Source: Phaeospirillum sp.
Lineage (GTDB): Bacteria; Pseudomonadota; Alphaproteobacteria; Rhodospirillales; Magnetospirillaceae
NCBI GenBank assembly: GCA_030824585.1
Contig: JAVBXM010000249.1
Span: 1-59,830 of the forward strand
Reading direction: 5' to 3'
Length of the DNA: 59,830 nucleotides
The number at the start of each line of letters is the position of its first letter. The first letter of the stretch is position 1. Below, piece after piece: positions 7,906 to 17,158 of this stretch. Both the position numbers and the translations under genes were made by a program. The notes beneath the pieces are model-generated. The model made no database searches. It saw nothing but the letters and a program-made list of their open reading frames with translations, and was not told where the DNA came from.

Positions 7906-8430
7906 ATGCCGACCATCACCCGACCCGACGGCAGCGTGGTCACCCGGGCGGCGGAGGCCGAGCGGCTGGTCCGCAGCCTGGGACTGGGGGTGGCGAAAGC
8001 CGCCCCCGCCGCCAGCCTGGCATTGGGCCGGGTGATCGCCGGACGGCGGCTGACCGACGAGGACAGCCGCCAGATCCTGGCGGCCAACCGTCACCTGCTG
8101 CCCGCCAGCCATGTGGGCGCCGACGTTTTCGCGCTGTTTCCCGGAACTCCCGGGCTGGGAACCCTGCGGTTCCACCGCTGCCATACCCATGCCGACGACG
8201 AGGTGCGATTCATCCTGGCCGGCGAAGGAATCTTCGGCTTCGTCCTGCCCGGCGGCGACCAGATCGAGATCATGGTGGAAGCCGGCGACCTGCTCCGCGT
8301 TCCGGCCGGCACCGAACACTGGTTCCGCCTGGGTCCGCGCCGCACCGTGGTGGCGGTCCGCCTGTTCGGCGCCAACCCCGACTGGCGGGCCGACTATACC
8401 GGGACGGAGATTCTGTTTCCCACGGAATGA
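7906..8430 (+). CDS. mtnD: Acireductone dioxygenase-like cupin
   Basis: 174-aa cupin. The metal-binding motif HTHADDEVRFILAGEGIF gives the H-x-H-x4-E ligands; the second-motif histidine is in VPAGTEHWFRLGP; the tail VAVRLFGANPDWRADYTGTEI closely follows ARD proteins. In methionine salvage this enzyme oxidises acireductone to formate and the keto acid of methionine (Fe form) or to methylthiopropionate (Ni form). No other salvage gene (mtnA, B, C, K) is in the window. It is the last gene of the metN operon, 5 bp after metQ. The methylthiopropionate branch would give an acid that the ligase upstream might use; that link is inference. Confidence 0.87.
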   Translation: MPTITRPDGSVVTRAAEAERLVRSLGLGVAKAAPAASLALGRVIAGRRLTDEDSRQILAANRHLLPASHVGADVFALFPGTPGLGTLRFHRCHTHADDEVRFILAGEGIFGFVLPGGDQIEIMVEAGDLLRVPAGTEHWFRLGPRRTVVAVRLFGANPDWRADYTGTEILFPTE

Positions 8431-8634
8431 CTAGGCCGCCAGGGCCATCACCCGGCAAAGACGACTTCCCAGGCGCGAGCGCGCCTCCAGCATCAGCGGC
8501 CAGACCTCGTCGGGAATCAGCCCGTCCCGCGCCATCACGGCGTGGATCAAGGGGTCTTCCATCACGTCGACCAGCCGGGGCTCGCCGTGGCGCCAGGGAT
8601 CATGGGGACGCTTGGCGCGAAGGGAATGGGTCAT
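8431..8634 (-). CDS. Small hypothetical protein (67 aa)
   Basis: 67 aa, starting MTHSLRAKRPHDPWRHGEPR and continuing MEDPLIHAVMARDGLIPDEVWPLMLEARSRLG. No domain recognised. It is supported by a good ribosome site (GAGGTG six bases before ATG), sensible codon use, and a stop that abuts the dioxygenase stop without overlap. It is divergent from cysK across the 144-bp region with the weak regulon-type site. It has no signal peptide or TM segment, is Arg-rich at the N terminus, and ends MALAA. Confidence 0.6.
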   Translation of the reverse strand: MTHSLRAKRPHDPWRHGEPRLVDVMEDPLIHAVMARDGLIPDEVWPLMLEARSRLGSRLCRVMALAA

Positions 8635-8693
8635 GGCGCGTCACCTCGCTGCATGGGGTGACAGCCACCTTAAACGGCCACAGCCACAGAATC

Positions 8694-8713
8694 AATCTTA
8701 TTTCTACTATTTT
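8694..8713. promoter_or_regulatory. Degenerate copy of the sulfur-regulon site upstream of cysK
   Basis: AATCTT then ATTTCTAC then TATTTT. The left arm and TCTACTA core match the strong sites at 25864 and 29843, but the right arm is degraded. A TAGACT half-site follows at 8716-8721. It lies in an AT-rich stretch 65 bp before cysK. Confidence 0.4.
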
Positions 8714-8778
8714 TATAGACTATATGGTGGGCCGGAAGGTATAGGAAATCCACCCGGCCACCAACGGAGGATATCGCC

Positions 8779-9741
8779 ATGACCATTCCCGCCGCCCCCG
8801 GACGCGGCCGCACCTATGCCGACATCACCGAGACCATCGGCGATACGCCCCTGGTGCGCATCAACCGTCTGGCCGCCAAGGCCAAGGCCGGCGCCGCGAT
8901 CTACGCCAAGCTGGAGTTCTTCAACCCGCTGGCCTCGGTCAAGGACCGCATCGGCAAGGCGATGATCGAGGCTGCCGAGGCCGACGGGCTGATCACGCCG
9001 GGCCGCACCGTGCTGGTCGAGCCCACCTCGGGCAATACCGGCATCGCGCTGGCCTTCGTGGCGGCGGTGAAGGGCTATCGCCTGATCCTGGTGATGCCGG
9101 ATTCCATGTCCCTGGAACGGCGCAAGATGGTCATGCTGCTGGGCGCCGAGCTGGAGCTGACCCCGGCGGCGCGCGGCATGACCGGGGCGGTGGAACGGGC
9201 CCGCGAGCTGACCACCGAACTCAACGACGCGGTCATGCTCCAGCAGTTCGAGAACATCGCCAATCCCCTGATCCATCGCGCCACCACCGCCGAGGAGATC
9301 TGGAACGACACCCAGGGCCGGGTGGACGTCGTGGTCGGCGGGGTCGGCACCGGCGGCACCCTGACCGGCATCGGCCAAACCCTGAAGCCCCGCCGCCCCG
9401 GCTTGCGCATCGTCGCGGTGGAGCCCGAGGCCAGCCCGGTCCTGTCGGGCGGCCCGCCCGGCCCCCATAAGATCCAGGGCATCGGCGCCGGTTTCGTCCC
9501 GCTGATCCTCGACCGCGGCATCATCGACGAGGTGCTGACCATCTCCAACGAGACCGCCTTCGACACCGCCCGCAAATCCGCCCGCCTGGAAGGCATTCCG
9601 GTCGGCATCTCGTCGGGCGCCGCCCTGGCCGCCGCCCTGGAAGTGGCGGCGCGGCCCGGCATGGAAGGCAAGACCGTGGTGGTGATCGTGCCGTCCTTCG
9701 CCGAACGCTACCTTTCCACCGCCCTGTTCGAGGGATTGTAG
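8779..9741 (+). CDS. cysK: Cysteine synthase A (O-acetylserine sulfhydrylase)
   Basis: 320-aa PLP enzyme making cysteine from O-acetylserine and sulfide. The PLP lysine is in LASVKDRIG (about residue 55); the substrate loop is [10 protein letters not shown]; the PLP phosphate loop is [10 protein letters not shown]; the C-terminal [11 protein letters not shown] is also typical. Usual length for the family. Strong ribosome site GGAGGATATC before ATG 8779. It has its own promoter region with a weak regulon-type site. CysK commonly partners Rrf2-type CymR in other bacteria, which makes its proximity to the Rrf2 gene relevant but not proof. Confidence 0.95.
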   Translation: MTIPAAPGRGRTYADITETIGDTPLVRINRLAAKAKAGAAIYAKLEFFNPLASVKDRIGKAMIEAAEADGLITPGRTVLVEPTSGNTGIALAFVAAVKGYRLILVMPDSMSLERRKMVMLLGAELELTPAARGMTGAVERARELTTELNDAVMLQQFENIANPLIHRATTAEEIWNDTQGRVDVVVGGVGTGGTLTGIGQTLKPRRPGLRIVAVEPEASPVLSGGPPGPHKIQGIGAGFVPLILDRGIIDEVLTISNETAFDTARKSARLEGIPVGISSGAALAAALEVAARPGMEGKTVVVIVPSFAERYLSTALFEGL

Positions 9742-9790
9742 CTTAGCCTTTTATACCGCCCCTCGCCGGGCGCGGCCCTCCGGCCGCTTG

Positions 9791-9838
9791 GCCGCCGCCT
9801 CAACGGCGGCTAATCGCGGCGGGCGCCAGATTTGGCGC
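9791..9838. terminator. Two hairpins between convergent cysK and CoA-transferase genes
   Basis: GCCGCCG-CCTCAA-CGGCGGC (7-bp stem, 9791-9810) followed by GCGCCA-GATT-TGGCGC (6-bp stem, 9823-9838). Neither has a clear T tract. The position between two converging genes supports a bidirectional terminator. Confidence 0.5.
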
Positions 9839-9852
9839 TCGCCGACCTGGGA

Positions 9853-11382
9853 TCAGTTCCCCATCCGTCCTTGGCGTTCGAAGCGGCCATGCCAGGACAA
9901 GGCCTCGTCGAGAATGTGCGGCGTGTGCAGGCCGCCATGTCCGGCCCGGGCCGCCTGCTCGGCGCGGGCGACGTAGTCGTGCAGCGCCGCCCGATAGTCG
10001 GGATGGGCGCAGCGCTCGATAATCTCGCGCGAACGCTGGCGGGGCGCCAGCCCGCGCAGATCGGCCAGGCCCTGCTCGGTCACCAGGATCTGGACGTCGT
10101 GCTCGGTGTGGTCCACGTGGCTGGCCATGGGCACGATGCACGAGATGGCTCCGTCCTTGGCGGTGGACGGTGTCATGAAGATGGACAGATAGGCGTTGCG
10201 GGCGAAATCCCCCGAACCGCCGATGCCGTTCATGATGCGGGTGCCCATGATGTGGGTGGAATTGACGTTGCCGTAGATGTCGGCCTCGATCATGCCGTTC
10301 ATGGCGATGATGCCGAGGCGGCGGATCACTTCCGGGTGGTTGGAGATTTCCTGCGGCCGCAGCACGATGCGCTGGCGATAGAAGTCCAGATTGCCGAGGA
10401 ACTCGCGCATGCCCGCTTGGCTGAGCGACAGGGCGGTGGCCGACGCCATGACCAGCTTGCCGGATTTCAGCATCTCCAGCATGCCGTCCTGCAGCACCTC
10501 GGTATAGCCGGTCAGGCTGTCGAACGGCCCCTGGTTCAGGCCCGACAGCACGGCGTTGGCGATGTTGCCCACCCCGGACTGCAGCGGCAGCAGCTCCGGC
10601 GGCAGACGGCCCTTGCCGACCTCGTGGCCGAGGAATTCCAAGATATGTTCGGCGATGCGCCGGGAATTGTCGTCCGGCGCGGCAAAGGTGGTGTCGCGGT
10701 CGGGCAGGACGGTTTCAACCACCGCCACCACCTTGGCCGGATCGACGCGCAGATAGGGCTCGCCGATGCGGTCGCCGGGATGGACCATGGGAATGGGCTT
10801 GCGATGGGGCGGACGCTCGGTGCCGTAATAGACGTCGTGCATTCCCTCGAAGGCGGCCGGCTGCCAGGAATTGACCTCGAGAATCACCTTGTCGGCCTGG
10901 TCCAGCCAGGTCTTGTTGTTGCCCACCGAGGAGGACGGTATCAGCCTTCCGTCCTCGGTGATGCCGGCCACCTCGACCACCGCCACGTCGAGCTTGCCCA
11001 GGAAGCCGAACCACACGAATTGGGCCACGTGCGACAGGTGGATGTCGATGTAGTCCATCTGCCCGGCATTGATCCGGGCGCGGCAGGTGGGATCGGACTG
11101 ATAAGGCAGGCGCAGCTCGATACCGCCCACCTTGGCCAGGGCGCCGTCCAGTTCCGGCGCGGTGGACGCCCCGGTCCACACCCCGATGCGGAAGGTGCCG
11201 CCGTCCTGGTTGCTGCGCTCGATGTGCCGGGCCAGGGCCGGCGGCACGGCCTTGGGATAGCCGGCGCCGGTAAAGCCGCTCATGCCGACATTATTGCCGT
11301 GCCGGATCAGGGCGGCGGCGGCCTCGGCCGGCATGATCTTCTGCCGGAAAGCGGGGTAAAGGACACGGGACGCTGCTGACAT
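9853..11382 (-). CDS. Acetyl-CoA hydrolase / succinyl-CoA:acetate CoA-transferase
   Basis: 509-aa single-chain family I CoA-transferase of the Ach1/AarC/ScpC type. Motifs: SGFTGAGYPKAVP near the N terminus, QSGVGNIANAVLSGL, TEVLQDGMLEML holding the likely catalytic Glu, and the C-terminal TEHDVQILVTEQGLADLRGL. It exchanges CoA between succinate, acetate or propionate, or hydrolyses acetyl-CoA. Start ATG at 11382 with CGGAG five bases upstream. Monocistronic, convergent with cysK. Substrate choice cannot be read from sequence. Confidence 0.93.
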   Translation of the reverse strand: MSAASRVLYPAFRQKIMPAEAAAALIRHGNNVGMSGFTGAGYPKAVPPALARHIERSNQDGGTFRIGVWTGASTAPELDGALAKVGGIELRLPYQSDPTCRARINAGQMDYIDIHLSHVAQFVWFGFLGKLDVAVVEVAGITEDGRLIPSSSVGNNKTWLDQADKVILEVNSWQPAAFEGMHDVYYGTERPPHRKPIPMVHPGDRIGEPYLRVDPAKVVAVVETVLPDRDTTFAAPDDNSRRIAEHILEFLGHEVGKGRLPPELLPLQSGVGNIANAVLSGLNQGPFDSLTGYTEVLQDGMLEMLKSGKLVMASATALSLSQAGMREFLGNLDFYRQRIVLRPQEISNHPEVIRRLGIIAMNGMIEADIYGNVNSTHIMGTRIMNGIGGSGDFARNAYLSIFMTPSTAKDGAISCIVPMASHVDHTEHDVQILVTEQGLADLRGLAPRQRSREIIERCAHPDYRAALHDYVARAEQAARAGHGGLHTPHILDEALSWHGRFERQGRMGN

Positions 11383-11419
11383 AAAATCTCCGCAATAAAA
11401 TTACACTTTGCACCACCCA

Positions 11420-11448
11420 AAGGTAAGATTCACAGGACAATGTGTCAA
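11420..11448 (-). promoter_or_regulatory. Probable sigma-70 promoter of the CoA-transferase gene
   Basis: On the minus strand TTGACA (11443-11448) is followed after exactly 17 bp by TACCTT (11420-11425), 38 bp from the start codon. Confidence 0.5.
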
Positions 11449-11547
11449 TATTACTGACCCATGCATTCTCCTCAACCCACCCATTTGCCGGCGAGTGTGG
11501 TCTGTGCCGCATCGAGGGTGCAGCCTGGAAAGCTTCATAAGCCTTGC

Positions 11548-11557
11548 GACACGTGTC
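11548..11557. promoter_or_regulatory. Palindrome GACACGTGTC upstream of FMN reductase gene
   Basis: A perfect 10-bp palindrome 55 bp before the reductase start. Possible operator or chance; no partner copy seen in the window. Confidence 0.3.
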
Positions 11558-11611
11558 ATCCTTCGGTTGAGAGGGCACCGTAACCCCAATCCCAGTTCAA
11601 CGGAGAGTGTG

Positions 11612-12169
11612 ATGAGCCAGTATCAGATCGCCGTCGTTGTCGGGAGCCTCCGCCGGGACTCCATCAATCGCAAGCTGGCCGATGCCATGGCCAGGCTGGC
11701 CCCCGCGACCTTTTCATTCAGGCACCTGGAGATCGGCGACCTGCCGCTCTACAACCAGGACGACGATGCCGCCCCGTCCGAGCCCGTCAAGCGTCTGAAG
11801 GCCGGGATCGCGGCGGCACGGGGGCTGCTGTTCGCGACCCCGGAATACAACCGCTCCATTCCCGGCGTCCTCAAGAACGCCCTGGATCACGGATCCCGCC
11901 CTTATGGGCAGAACGCCTGGGCCGGCAAGCCGGCCGGCATCCTGGGCGCATCTCCCGGGGCCATGGGGACCGCCCTGGCGCAGCAGCATCTGCGCAACAT
12001 CCTCGCCTATCTCGACGTGCCGACCCTGGGCCAGCCGGAAGCCTTCATCCAGGTGCGGGACGACTTCTTCGACGCCGACGGCGCCATCGCCAATGCCGGC
12101 ACAAGGACGTTCCTGCAAGGCTGGATGGACCGGTACGTCGCCTGGGTGACGGCTATTTCCCCCGGCTGA
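11612..12169 (+). CDS. NADPH-dependent FMN reductase (ChrR/YieF-like)
   Basis: 185-aa flavodoxin-like quinone/FMN reductase. [15 protein letters not shown] is the FMN phosphate loop; [26 protein letters not shown] and [20 protein letters not shown] are characteristic. Expected cytosolic two-electron reduction of quinones, azo compounds or chromate. The frame extends upstream, but the start at 11612 fits the family and has GGAGAG before it. Single gene with its own leader; the next operon starts 65 bp later. Confidence 0.92.
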   Translation: MSQYQIAVVVGSLRRDSINRKLADAMARLAPATFSFRHLEIGDLPLYNQDDDAAPSEPVKRLKAGIAAARGLLFATPEYNRSIPGVLKNALDHGSRPYGQNAWAGKPAGILGASPGAMGTALAQQHLRNILAYLDVPTLGQPEAFIQVRDDFFDADGAIANAGTRTFLQGWMDRYVAWVTAISPG

Positions 12170-12234
12170 GGGGGGATCGACGGCAATCGGGCCGCCTTGC
12201 GCATGGAGAGGCGGCCCGCAGGGAGGAGCCGTAA

Positions 12235-13308
12235 ATGAACCTATTGTCCAACCGCAGGTCCATGGCGGGCGCGATCCTTGTGGTGGCGCTGGCCGTCGGC
12301 CTTCTCGGGTGGTGGTCCTTCCGCCCGGCCAAGCTGCCGGCGGGCTTCGCCAGCGGCAACGGCCGGATCGAGGCGGTGGAAATCGACGTCGCCACCAAGA
12401 TGGCCGGGCGGATCAAGGATATCTTGGTGGCCGAGGGCGAGTTCGTCCATGCCGGCCAGGTTCTGGCCAACATGGACACCGCCGGGCTCGACGCCCAGAT
12501 GGCCGAGGCCAAGGCGCAATTGCAGCATGCCCAGGTCAACGTCGAGACCGCCCAGAGCCTGCTGGCCCAGCGGGAAGCCGAGAAAACCTCCATGATCGCC
12601 GTGGTGGCCCAGCGTCAGGCGGAGTTGGGGGCCGCCGACAAGCGGCTGGCCCGCACCGAGCGTCTGGCGGCCAACGGCACGGCGCCGCTGCAGACCCTGG
12701 ACAACGACCGCGCCACGGTCCAGGGCGCCAAGGCGGCGGTCAACGCCGCCGCCGCCCAGGTGGCGGCGGCCGATGCCGCCATCGGCCACGCCCGCTCCCA
12801 GATCGCCGCGGCCCAGTCCGAAGTGGAGGCGGTGCGGGCGACCATCAGCCGCATCCAGGCCGACCTCGACGACAGCGCCCTGAAATCGCCGCGCGACGGC
12901 CGGGTCCAGTATCGCGTCGCCCAGCCGGGCGAGGTGCTGGCGGCGGGCGGGCGGGTGCTGAACATGGTCGATCTCGGCGACGTCTACATGACCTTCTTCC
13001 TGCCCACCGCCACCGCCGGGCGGGTCGCCATGGGAGCGGAGGCGCGGCTGATTCTCGACGCCGTACCGCAATACGTCATTCCGGCCCAGGCCTCCTTCGT
13101 CGCCGACGTGGCGCAGTTCACCCCCAAGACGGTGGAGACCGCCGAGGAACGTCTGAAACTGATGTTCCGCGTCAAGGCGCGCATCGACCAGGATCTGCTG
13201 AAGAAGCACATCAACGTGGTCAAGACCGGCCTGCCCGGCATGGCCTATGTGCGGATCGATCCCAAGGCCGAGTGGCCGCCCGAATTGCAGGTCCGGGTCC
13301 CGCAATGA
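12235..13308 (+). CDS. HlyD-family membrane fusion protein
   Basis: 357-aa periplasmic adaptor. One N-terminal TM ([16 protein letters not shown]), a barrel/lipoyl half-motif [33 protein letters not shown], a long Ala/Gln-rich coiled-coil hairpin (about residues 80-215), and the returning lipoyl half at [20 protein letters not shown]. Resembles YhiI/YbhG adaptors that serve RbbA- or YbhFSR-type ABC exporters. Good ribosome site GGGAGGAG. Its stop overlaps the ABC gene start (ATGA), so the two are coupled. Confidence 0.9.
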   Translation: MNLLSNRRSMAGAILVVALAVGLLGWWSFRPAKLPAGFASGNGRIEAVEIDVATKMAGRIKDILVAEGEFVHAGQVLANMDTAGLDAQMAEAKAQLQHAQVNVETAQSLLAQREAEKTSMIAVVAQRQAELGAADKRLARTERLAANGTAPLQTLDNDRATVQGAKAAVNAAAAQVAAADAAIGHARSQIAAAQSEVEAVRATISRIQADLDDSALKSPRDGRVQYRVAQPGEVLAAGGRVLNMVDLGDVYMTFFLPTATAGRVAMGAEARLILDAVPQYVIPAQASFVADVAQFTPKTVETAEERLKLMFRVKARIDQDLLKKHINVVKTGLPGMAYVRIDPKAEWPPELQVRVPQ

Positions 13309-16034
13309 ATCCCTCCCCGCCGCCCATCGCCCGGCTGCGCGACATCGGCCTGCGCCATGGCGCGGTGGATGCGCTGGACGCGGTCAGTCTGGACATTCCC
13401 GCCGGAATCATGGTGGGGCTGATCGGCCCGGACGGGGTGGGAAAGTCCAGCCTGCTGTCGCTGCTGGCCGGGGCGCGGGCGGTCCGGACGGGAACGCTGG
13501 AAGCCCTGGGCGGCGACATGGCCGATGCCCGCCACCGCCGGGCGGTGGTTCCCCGCATCGCCTACATGCCCCAGGGGCTGGGCAAGAACCTCTATCCGAC
13601 CCTGTCGGTGTTCGAGAACGTGGATTTCTTCGGCCGGCTGTTCGGTCACGACCGGGCCGAGCGCGAGACCCGCATCGCCCAACTGCTGACCGGCACCGGA
13701 CTGGCTCCGTTCGCCGCCCGGCCGGCCGGCAAGCTGTCGGGGGGAATGAAGCAGAAGCTCGGCCTGTGCTGCGCGCTGATCCACGACCCCGATCTGCTGA
13801 TTCTCGACGAGCCGACCACCGGTGTCGATCCCCTGTCGCGCCGGCAGTTCTGGGACCTGATCGACGCCATCCGGCGGCAGCGGCCGGGCATGAGCGTGGT
13901 GGTGGCCACCGCCTACATGGAAGAGGCCGCCCGCTTCGACTGGCTGGTGGCCATGGATGCCGGCCGGGTGCTGGCGACCGGCACCGCCGCCGACATTCTG
14001 GCGCGCACCGGCTCGACCTCGCTGGAGGCGGCGTTCATCGCCCTGCTGCCCGAGGAGAAGCGGCGGGGCTACCGCCCCGTCGAGATCATCCCCCGCGACG
14101 CCGGGGCCGATGGCGAGCCCGCCATCGAGGCGCGGGGGCTGACCAAGCGCTTCGGCGACTTCACTGCCGTCGACCACGTCAGCTTCCGCATCGGCCGGGG
14201 CGAGATTTTCGGCTTTCTCGGCTCCAACGGCTGCGGCAAGACCACCACCATGAAGATGCTGACCGGCCTGCTGCCGGCCAGCGACGGACAGGCCTGGCTG
14301 TTCGGCAGCGCGGTCGATCCCCATGATCTGGCGACCCGGCGCCGGGTCGGCTACATGTCGCAGGGGTTTTCGCTCTACACCGAGCTGACGGTACGCCAGA
14401 ACCTGGAACTGCACGCCCGGCTGTTCCATGTGCCGCCGGGCGAGGTGGCCGGGCGGATCGACGAGATGGCGCGGCGCTTCGACCTTGCCGGCATCATGGA
14501 GGCCTTGCCCGATGCCCTGCCGCTGGGGCATCGCCAGCGGCTGTCCCTGGCCGTGGCCCTGATCCACCGGCCGGAAATGCTGATTCTCGACGAGCCGACC
14601 TCGGGGGTCGATCCCGTCGCCCGCGACGCCTTCTGGCGCATCCTGATGGATCTGGCCCGCGTCGAGAGGGTCACCATCTTCATCTCGACCCATTTCATGA
14701 ACGAGGCCGAGCGTTGCGACCGCATCTCGCTGATGCATGCCGGCCGCGTGCTGGTCAGCGACGCCCCGGCCGCGCTGGTAGCCAAGCGTGGGACGGCGAC
14801 GCTGGAAGACGCCTTCATCGCCTATCTGGAAGAGGCGGAGACCGGCCAGCCCGCCCAGGCTCCCGTCGCCAGCCCCCCGCCGCGAGCGATGACGGGGCGA
14901 ACGGCCCTCCGCGCCTTCGACGTCCGGCGCATGCTCAGCTATGCCCGGCGGGAAACCCTGGAACTGCGGCGCGACCCCATCCGCGCCACCCTGGCGCTGC
15001 TCGGCACCCTGATCCTGATGTTCGTCATGGGCTACGGCATCAGCCTGGACGTGGAGGACCTGACCTTCGCCGTGCTGGACCGCGACCAGACCGCCATCAG
15101 CCGCGATTACGCCCTGAACCTCGCCGGCTCGCGCTATTTCGTCGAGCGTCCGCCCATCGCCGACCACGACGATCTGGACCGGCGGATGCGGAGCGGCGAG
15201 GTGGGGCTGGCCATCGAGATTCCCCCCGGCTTCGGGCGCGACATCGCCCACGGACGGGTGGTGGAGATCGGCGCCTGGATCGACGGAGCCATGCCGCAGC
15301 GGGCCGAGACCATCCGCGGCTATGTCCAGGGCATGCACGCCCAGTGGCTGGCCGCCAAGCTGGCCGAGACCACCGGAAAGCCCGCCAGCCTCGTCGGCAT
15401 CGAGACCCGCTTTCGCTACAATCCCGACGTCAAGAGCCTGGTGGCCATGGTGCCGGCGGTGATCCCGCTGCTCTTGATGCTGATTCCCGCCATGCTGACC
15501 GCGCTGAGCGTGGTGCGGGAAAAGGAACTGGGCTCCATCGTCAACCTGTACGTCACGCCGGTCACCCGCCTGGAATTCCTGCTGGGCAAGCAGGTCCCCT
15601 ATATCGGCCTGGCCATGGTCAACTACCTGCTCCTGGCGCTTCTGGCCGTCACCCTGTTCGGGGTGCCGCTGAAGGGCAGCTTCCCGGCCCTGACCGTGGC
15701 GACCCTGCTCTACGTCACCTCGGCGACGGCCATCGGCCTGCTGATCTCCACCTTCATGCGCAGCCAGATCGCCGCCATCTTCGGCACGGCGGTGCTGTCG
15801 ATCCTGCCGGCCGTGCAGTTTTCCGGGATGATCGATCCGGTACCGTCCCTCGAAGGGGCCGGCGCGCTGATCGGGCGGATCTACCCCGCCACCTACTATC
15901 TGGTCATCGTGCGCGGCACCTTCGCCAAGGCGCTGGGGTTCCAGGACCTGGGGCCGTCGTTCGTCCCGCTGCTGATCGCCATTCCGGTCCTGCTGGGCCT
16001 GTGCGTCGCCCTCTTGAAGAAGCAGGAGGGGTAG
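13305..16034 (+). CDS. RbbA-like fusion: two ABC ATPase domains plus ABC-2 permease
   Basis: 909-aa fusion of the same size and order as RbbA/YhiH. ATPase 1 (about 7-240): Walker [10 protein letters not shown], signature [11 protein letters not shown], Walker [14 protein letters not shown]. ATPase 2 (about 265-500): Walker [11 protein letters not shown], Walker [14 protein letters not shown], but a degenerate signature [12 protein letters not shown]. An ABC-2 permease follows from about 560, with one TM, a periplasmic loop and five or six TMs. Likely exports a hydrophobic drug, lipid or bile-salt-like compound with the adaptor upstream and permease downstream. E. coli RbbA is also reported to bind ribosomes; nothing here tests that. 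Confidence 0.92.
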   Translation: MNPSPPPIARLRDIGLRHGAVDALDAVSLDIPAGIMVGLIGPDGVGKSSLLSLLAGARAVRTGTLEALGGDMADARHRRAVVPRIAYMPQGLGKNLYPTLSVFENVDFFGRLFGHDRAERETRIAQLLTGTGLAPFAARPAGKLSGGMKQKLGLCCALIHDPDLLILDEPTTGVDPLSRRQFWDLIDAIRRQRPGMSVVVATAYMEEAARFDWLVAMDAGRVLATGTAADILARTGSTSLEAAFIALLPEEKRRGYRPVEIIPRDAGADGEPAIEARGLTKRFGDFTAVDHVSFRIGRGEIFGFLGSNGCGKTTTMKMLTGLLPASDGQAWLFGSAVDPHDLATRRRVGYMSQGFSLYTELTVRQNLELHARLFHVPPGEVAGRIDEMARRFDLAGIMEALPDALPLGHRQRLSLAVALIHRPEMLILDEPTSGVDPVARDAFWRILMDLARVERVTIFISTHFMNEAERCDRISLMHAGRVLVSDAPAALVAKRGTATLEDAFIAYLEEAETGQPAQAPVASPPPRAMTGRTALRAFDVRRMLSYARRETLELRRDPIRATLALLGTLILMFVMGYGISLDVEDLTFAVLDRDQTAISRDYALNLAGSRYFVERPPIADHDDLDRRMRSGEVGLAIEIPPGFGRDIAHGRVVEIGAWIDGAMPQRAETIRGYVQGMHAQWLAAKLAETTGKPASLVGIETRFRYNPDVKSLVAMVPAVIPLLLMLIPAMLTALSVVREKELGSIVNLYVTPVTRLEFLLGKQVPYIGLAMVNYLLLALLAVTLFGVPLKGSFPALTVATLLYVTSATAIGLLISTFMRSQIAAIFGTAVLSILPAVQFSGMIDPVPSLEGAGALIGRIYPATYYLVIVRGTFAKALGFQDLGPSFVPLLIAIPVLLGLCVALLKKQEG

Positions 16035-16036
16035 CC

Positions 16037-17158
16037 ATGGCCGGAGGCAACATCCTTCACCTCGGCATCAAGGAACTGCGCAGCCTGGCCCGTGACCCGG
16101 TGATGCTGGTCCTGATCTTCTGGGCCTTCACCTTTTCCATCTACGGCGGGGCGACGGCCATGCCCGAAAGCCTGCACAAGGCCCCCATCGCCATCGTCGA
16201 CGAGGACCGATCGCCGCTGTCGCAGCGAATCATCGCCGCCTTCTATCCCCCCTTTTTCCTGCCGCCGGTCATCATCACCCAGGCGGAAATGGATGCCCGG
16301 ATGGATGCCGGCCTGGATACCTTCGCCCTGGATATCCCGCCGGAATTCCAAAGCGACGTGCTGGCCGGCAAGACGCCGACCATCCAGCTCAACATCGACG
16401 CCACGCGCATGAGTCAGGCCTTCACCGGCAACGCCTATATCCAGACCATCGTCACCGGCGAGGTCGAGGCGTTCGTCCGCCGCCATCGCTCCGACGGGGC
16501 GCCGCCGGTGAATCTGGTCCTGCGGGCGCGCTTCAACCCCCAGCTCAGCAAGTCGTGGTTCGGTTCGGTGATGGAGGTGATCAACAACGTCACCCTGCTG
16601 TCCATCGTGCTGACCGGCGCCGCCCTGATCCGCGAGCGCGAACACGGCACCATCGAGCACCTGCTGGTGATGCCGGTCACCCCGCTCCAGATCATGACCA
16701 GCAAGGTGTGGGCCATGGGGCTGGTGGTACTGGTCGCCTGCGCCGCCTCCCTGGCCGTGGTGGTGCAGGGCCTGCTGCACGTGCCCATCGAGGGCTCGGT
16801 GGCGCTGTTCCTGGCCGGGGCCGCCCTGCACCTGTTCGCCACGACCTCCATGGGCATCTTCCTCGGCACCGTCGCCCGCTCCATGCCGCAATTCGGCCTG
16901 TTGCTGATCCTGGTGCTGCTGCCGCTGCAGATGCTGTCGGGCGGCACCACACCGCGGGAAAGCATGCCGGAAATCGTCCAGGCCATCATGCAGGCGGCGC
17001 CCACCACCCATTTCGTCATTTTGGCCCAGGCCATTCTTTACCGCGGGGCGGGGCTGGCGGTGGTGTGGCCGCAATTTCTCGCACTGGGGCTGATCGGTGC
17101 GGTATTGTTCGGTTACGCGCTCACCCGTTTCCGCAAGGCCATCGGAACCATGGCATGA
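16037..17158 (+). CDS. ABC-2 type permease (YhhJ-like)
   Basis: 373-aa ABC-2 membrane protein. First TM VMLVLIFWAFTFSIYGGA, a periplasmic domain to about residue 180, then TMs around SIVLTGAALIREREHGTIEHLLVMPVTPLQIM, whose last part is the ABC-2 signature loop, and further TMs to the C terminus. Two bases separate it from the upstream stop. It forms the second permease half for the dual-ATPase fusion. The adaptor / RbbA / YhhJ order matches E. coli yhiI-rbbA-yhhJ. Confidence 0.92.
   Translation: MAGGNILHLGIKELRSLARDPVMLVLIFWAFTFSIYGGATAMPESLHKAPIAIVDEDRSPLSQRIIAAFYPPFFLPPVIITQAEMDARMDAGLDTFALDIPPEFQSDVLAGKTPTIQLNIDATRMSQAFTGNAYIQTIVTGEVEAFVRRHRSDGAPPVNLVLRARFNPQLSKSWFGSVMEVINNVTLLSIVLTGAALIREREHGTIEHLLVMPVTPLQIMTSKVWAMGLVVLVACAASLAVVVQGLLHVPIEGSVALFLAGAALHLFATTSMGIFLGTVARSMPQFGLLLILVLLPLQMLSGGTTPRESMPEIVQAIMQAAPTTHFVILAQAILYRGAGLAVVWPQFLALGLIGAVLFGYALTRFRKAIGTMA

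Noticed and set aside
3346-8430. Full methionine salvage operon
   Set aside because: Only the acireductone dioxygenase is present; mtnA, B, C, K or mtnP homologues were not found in the window.
9832-11379. Plus-strand open frame of about 515 codons opposite the CoA-transferase
   Set aside because: The minus-strand product is an unmistakable Ach1-type enzyme; the other frame is a shadow.
13245-15338. Minus-strand frame of about 700 codons opposite the RbbA-like gene
   Set aside because: Shadow of conserved ABC domains; no ribosome site or domain.
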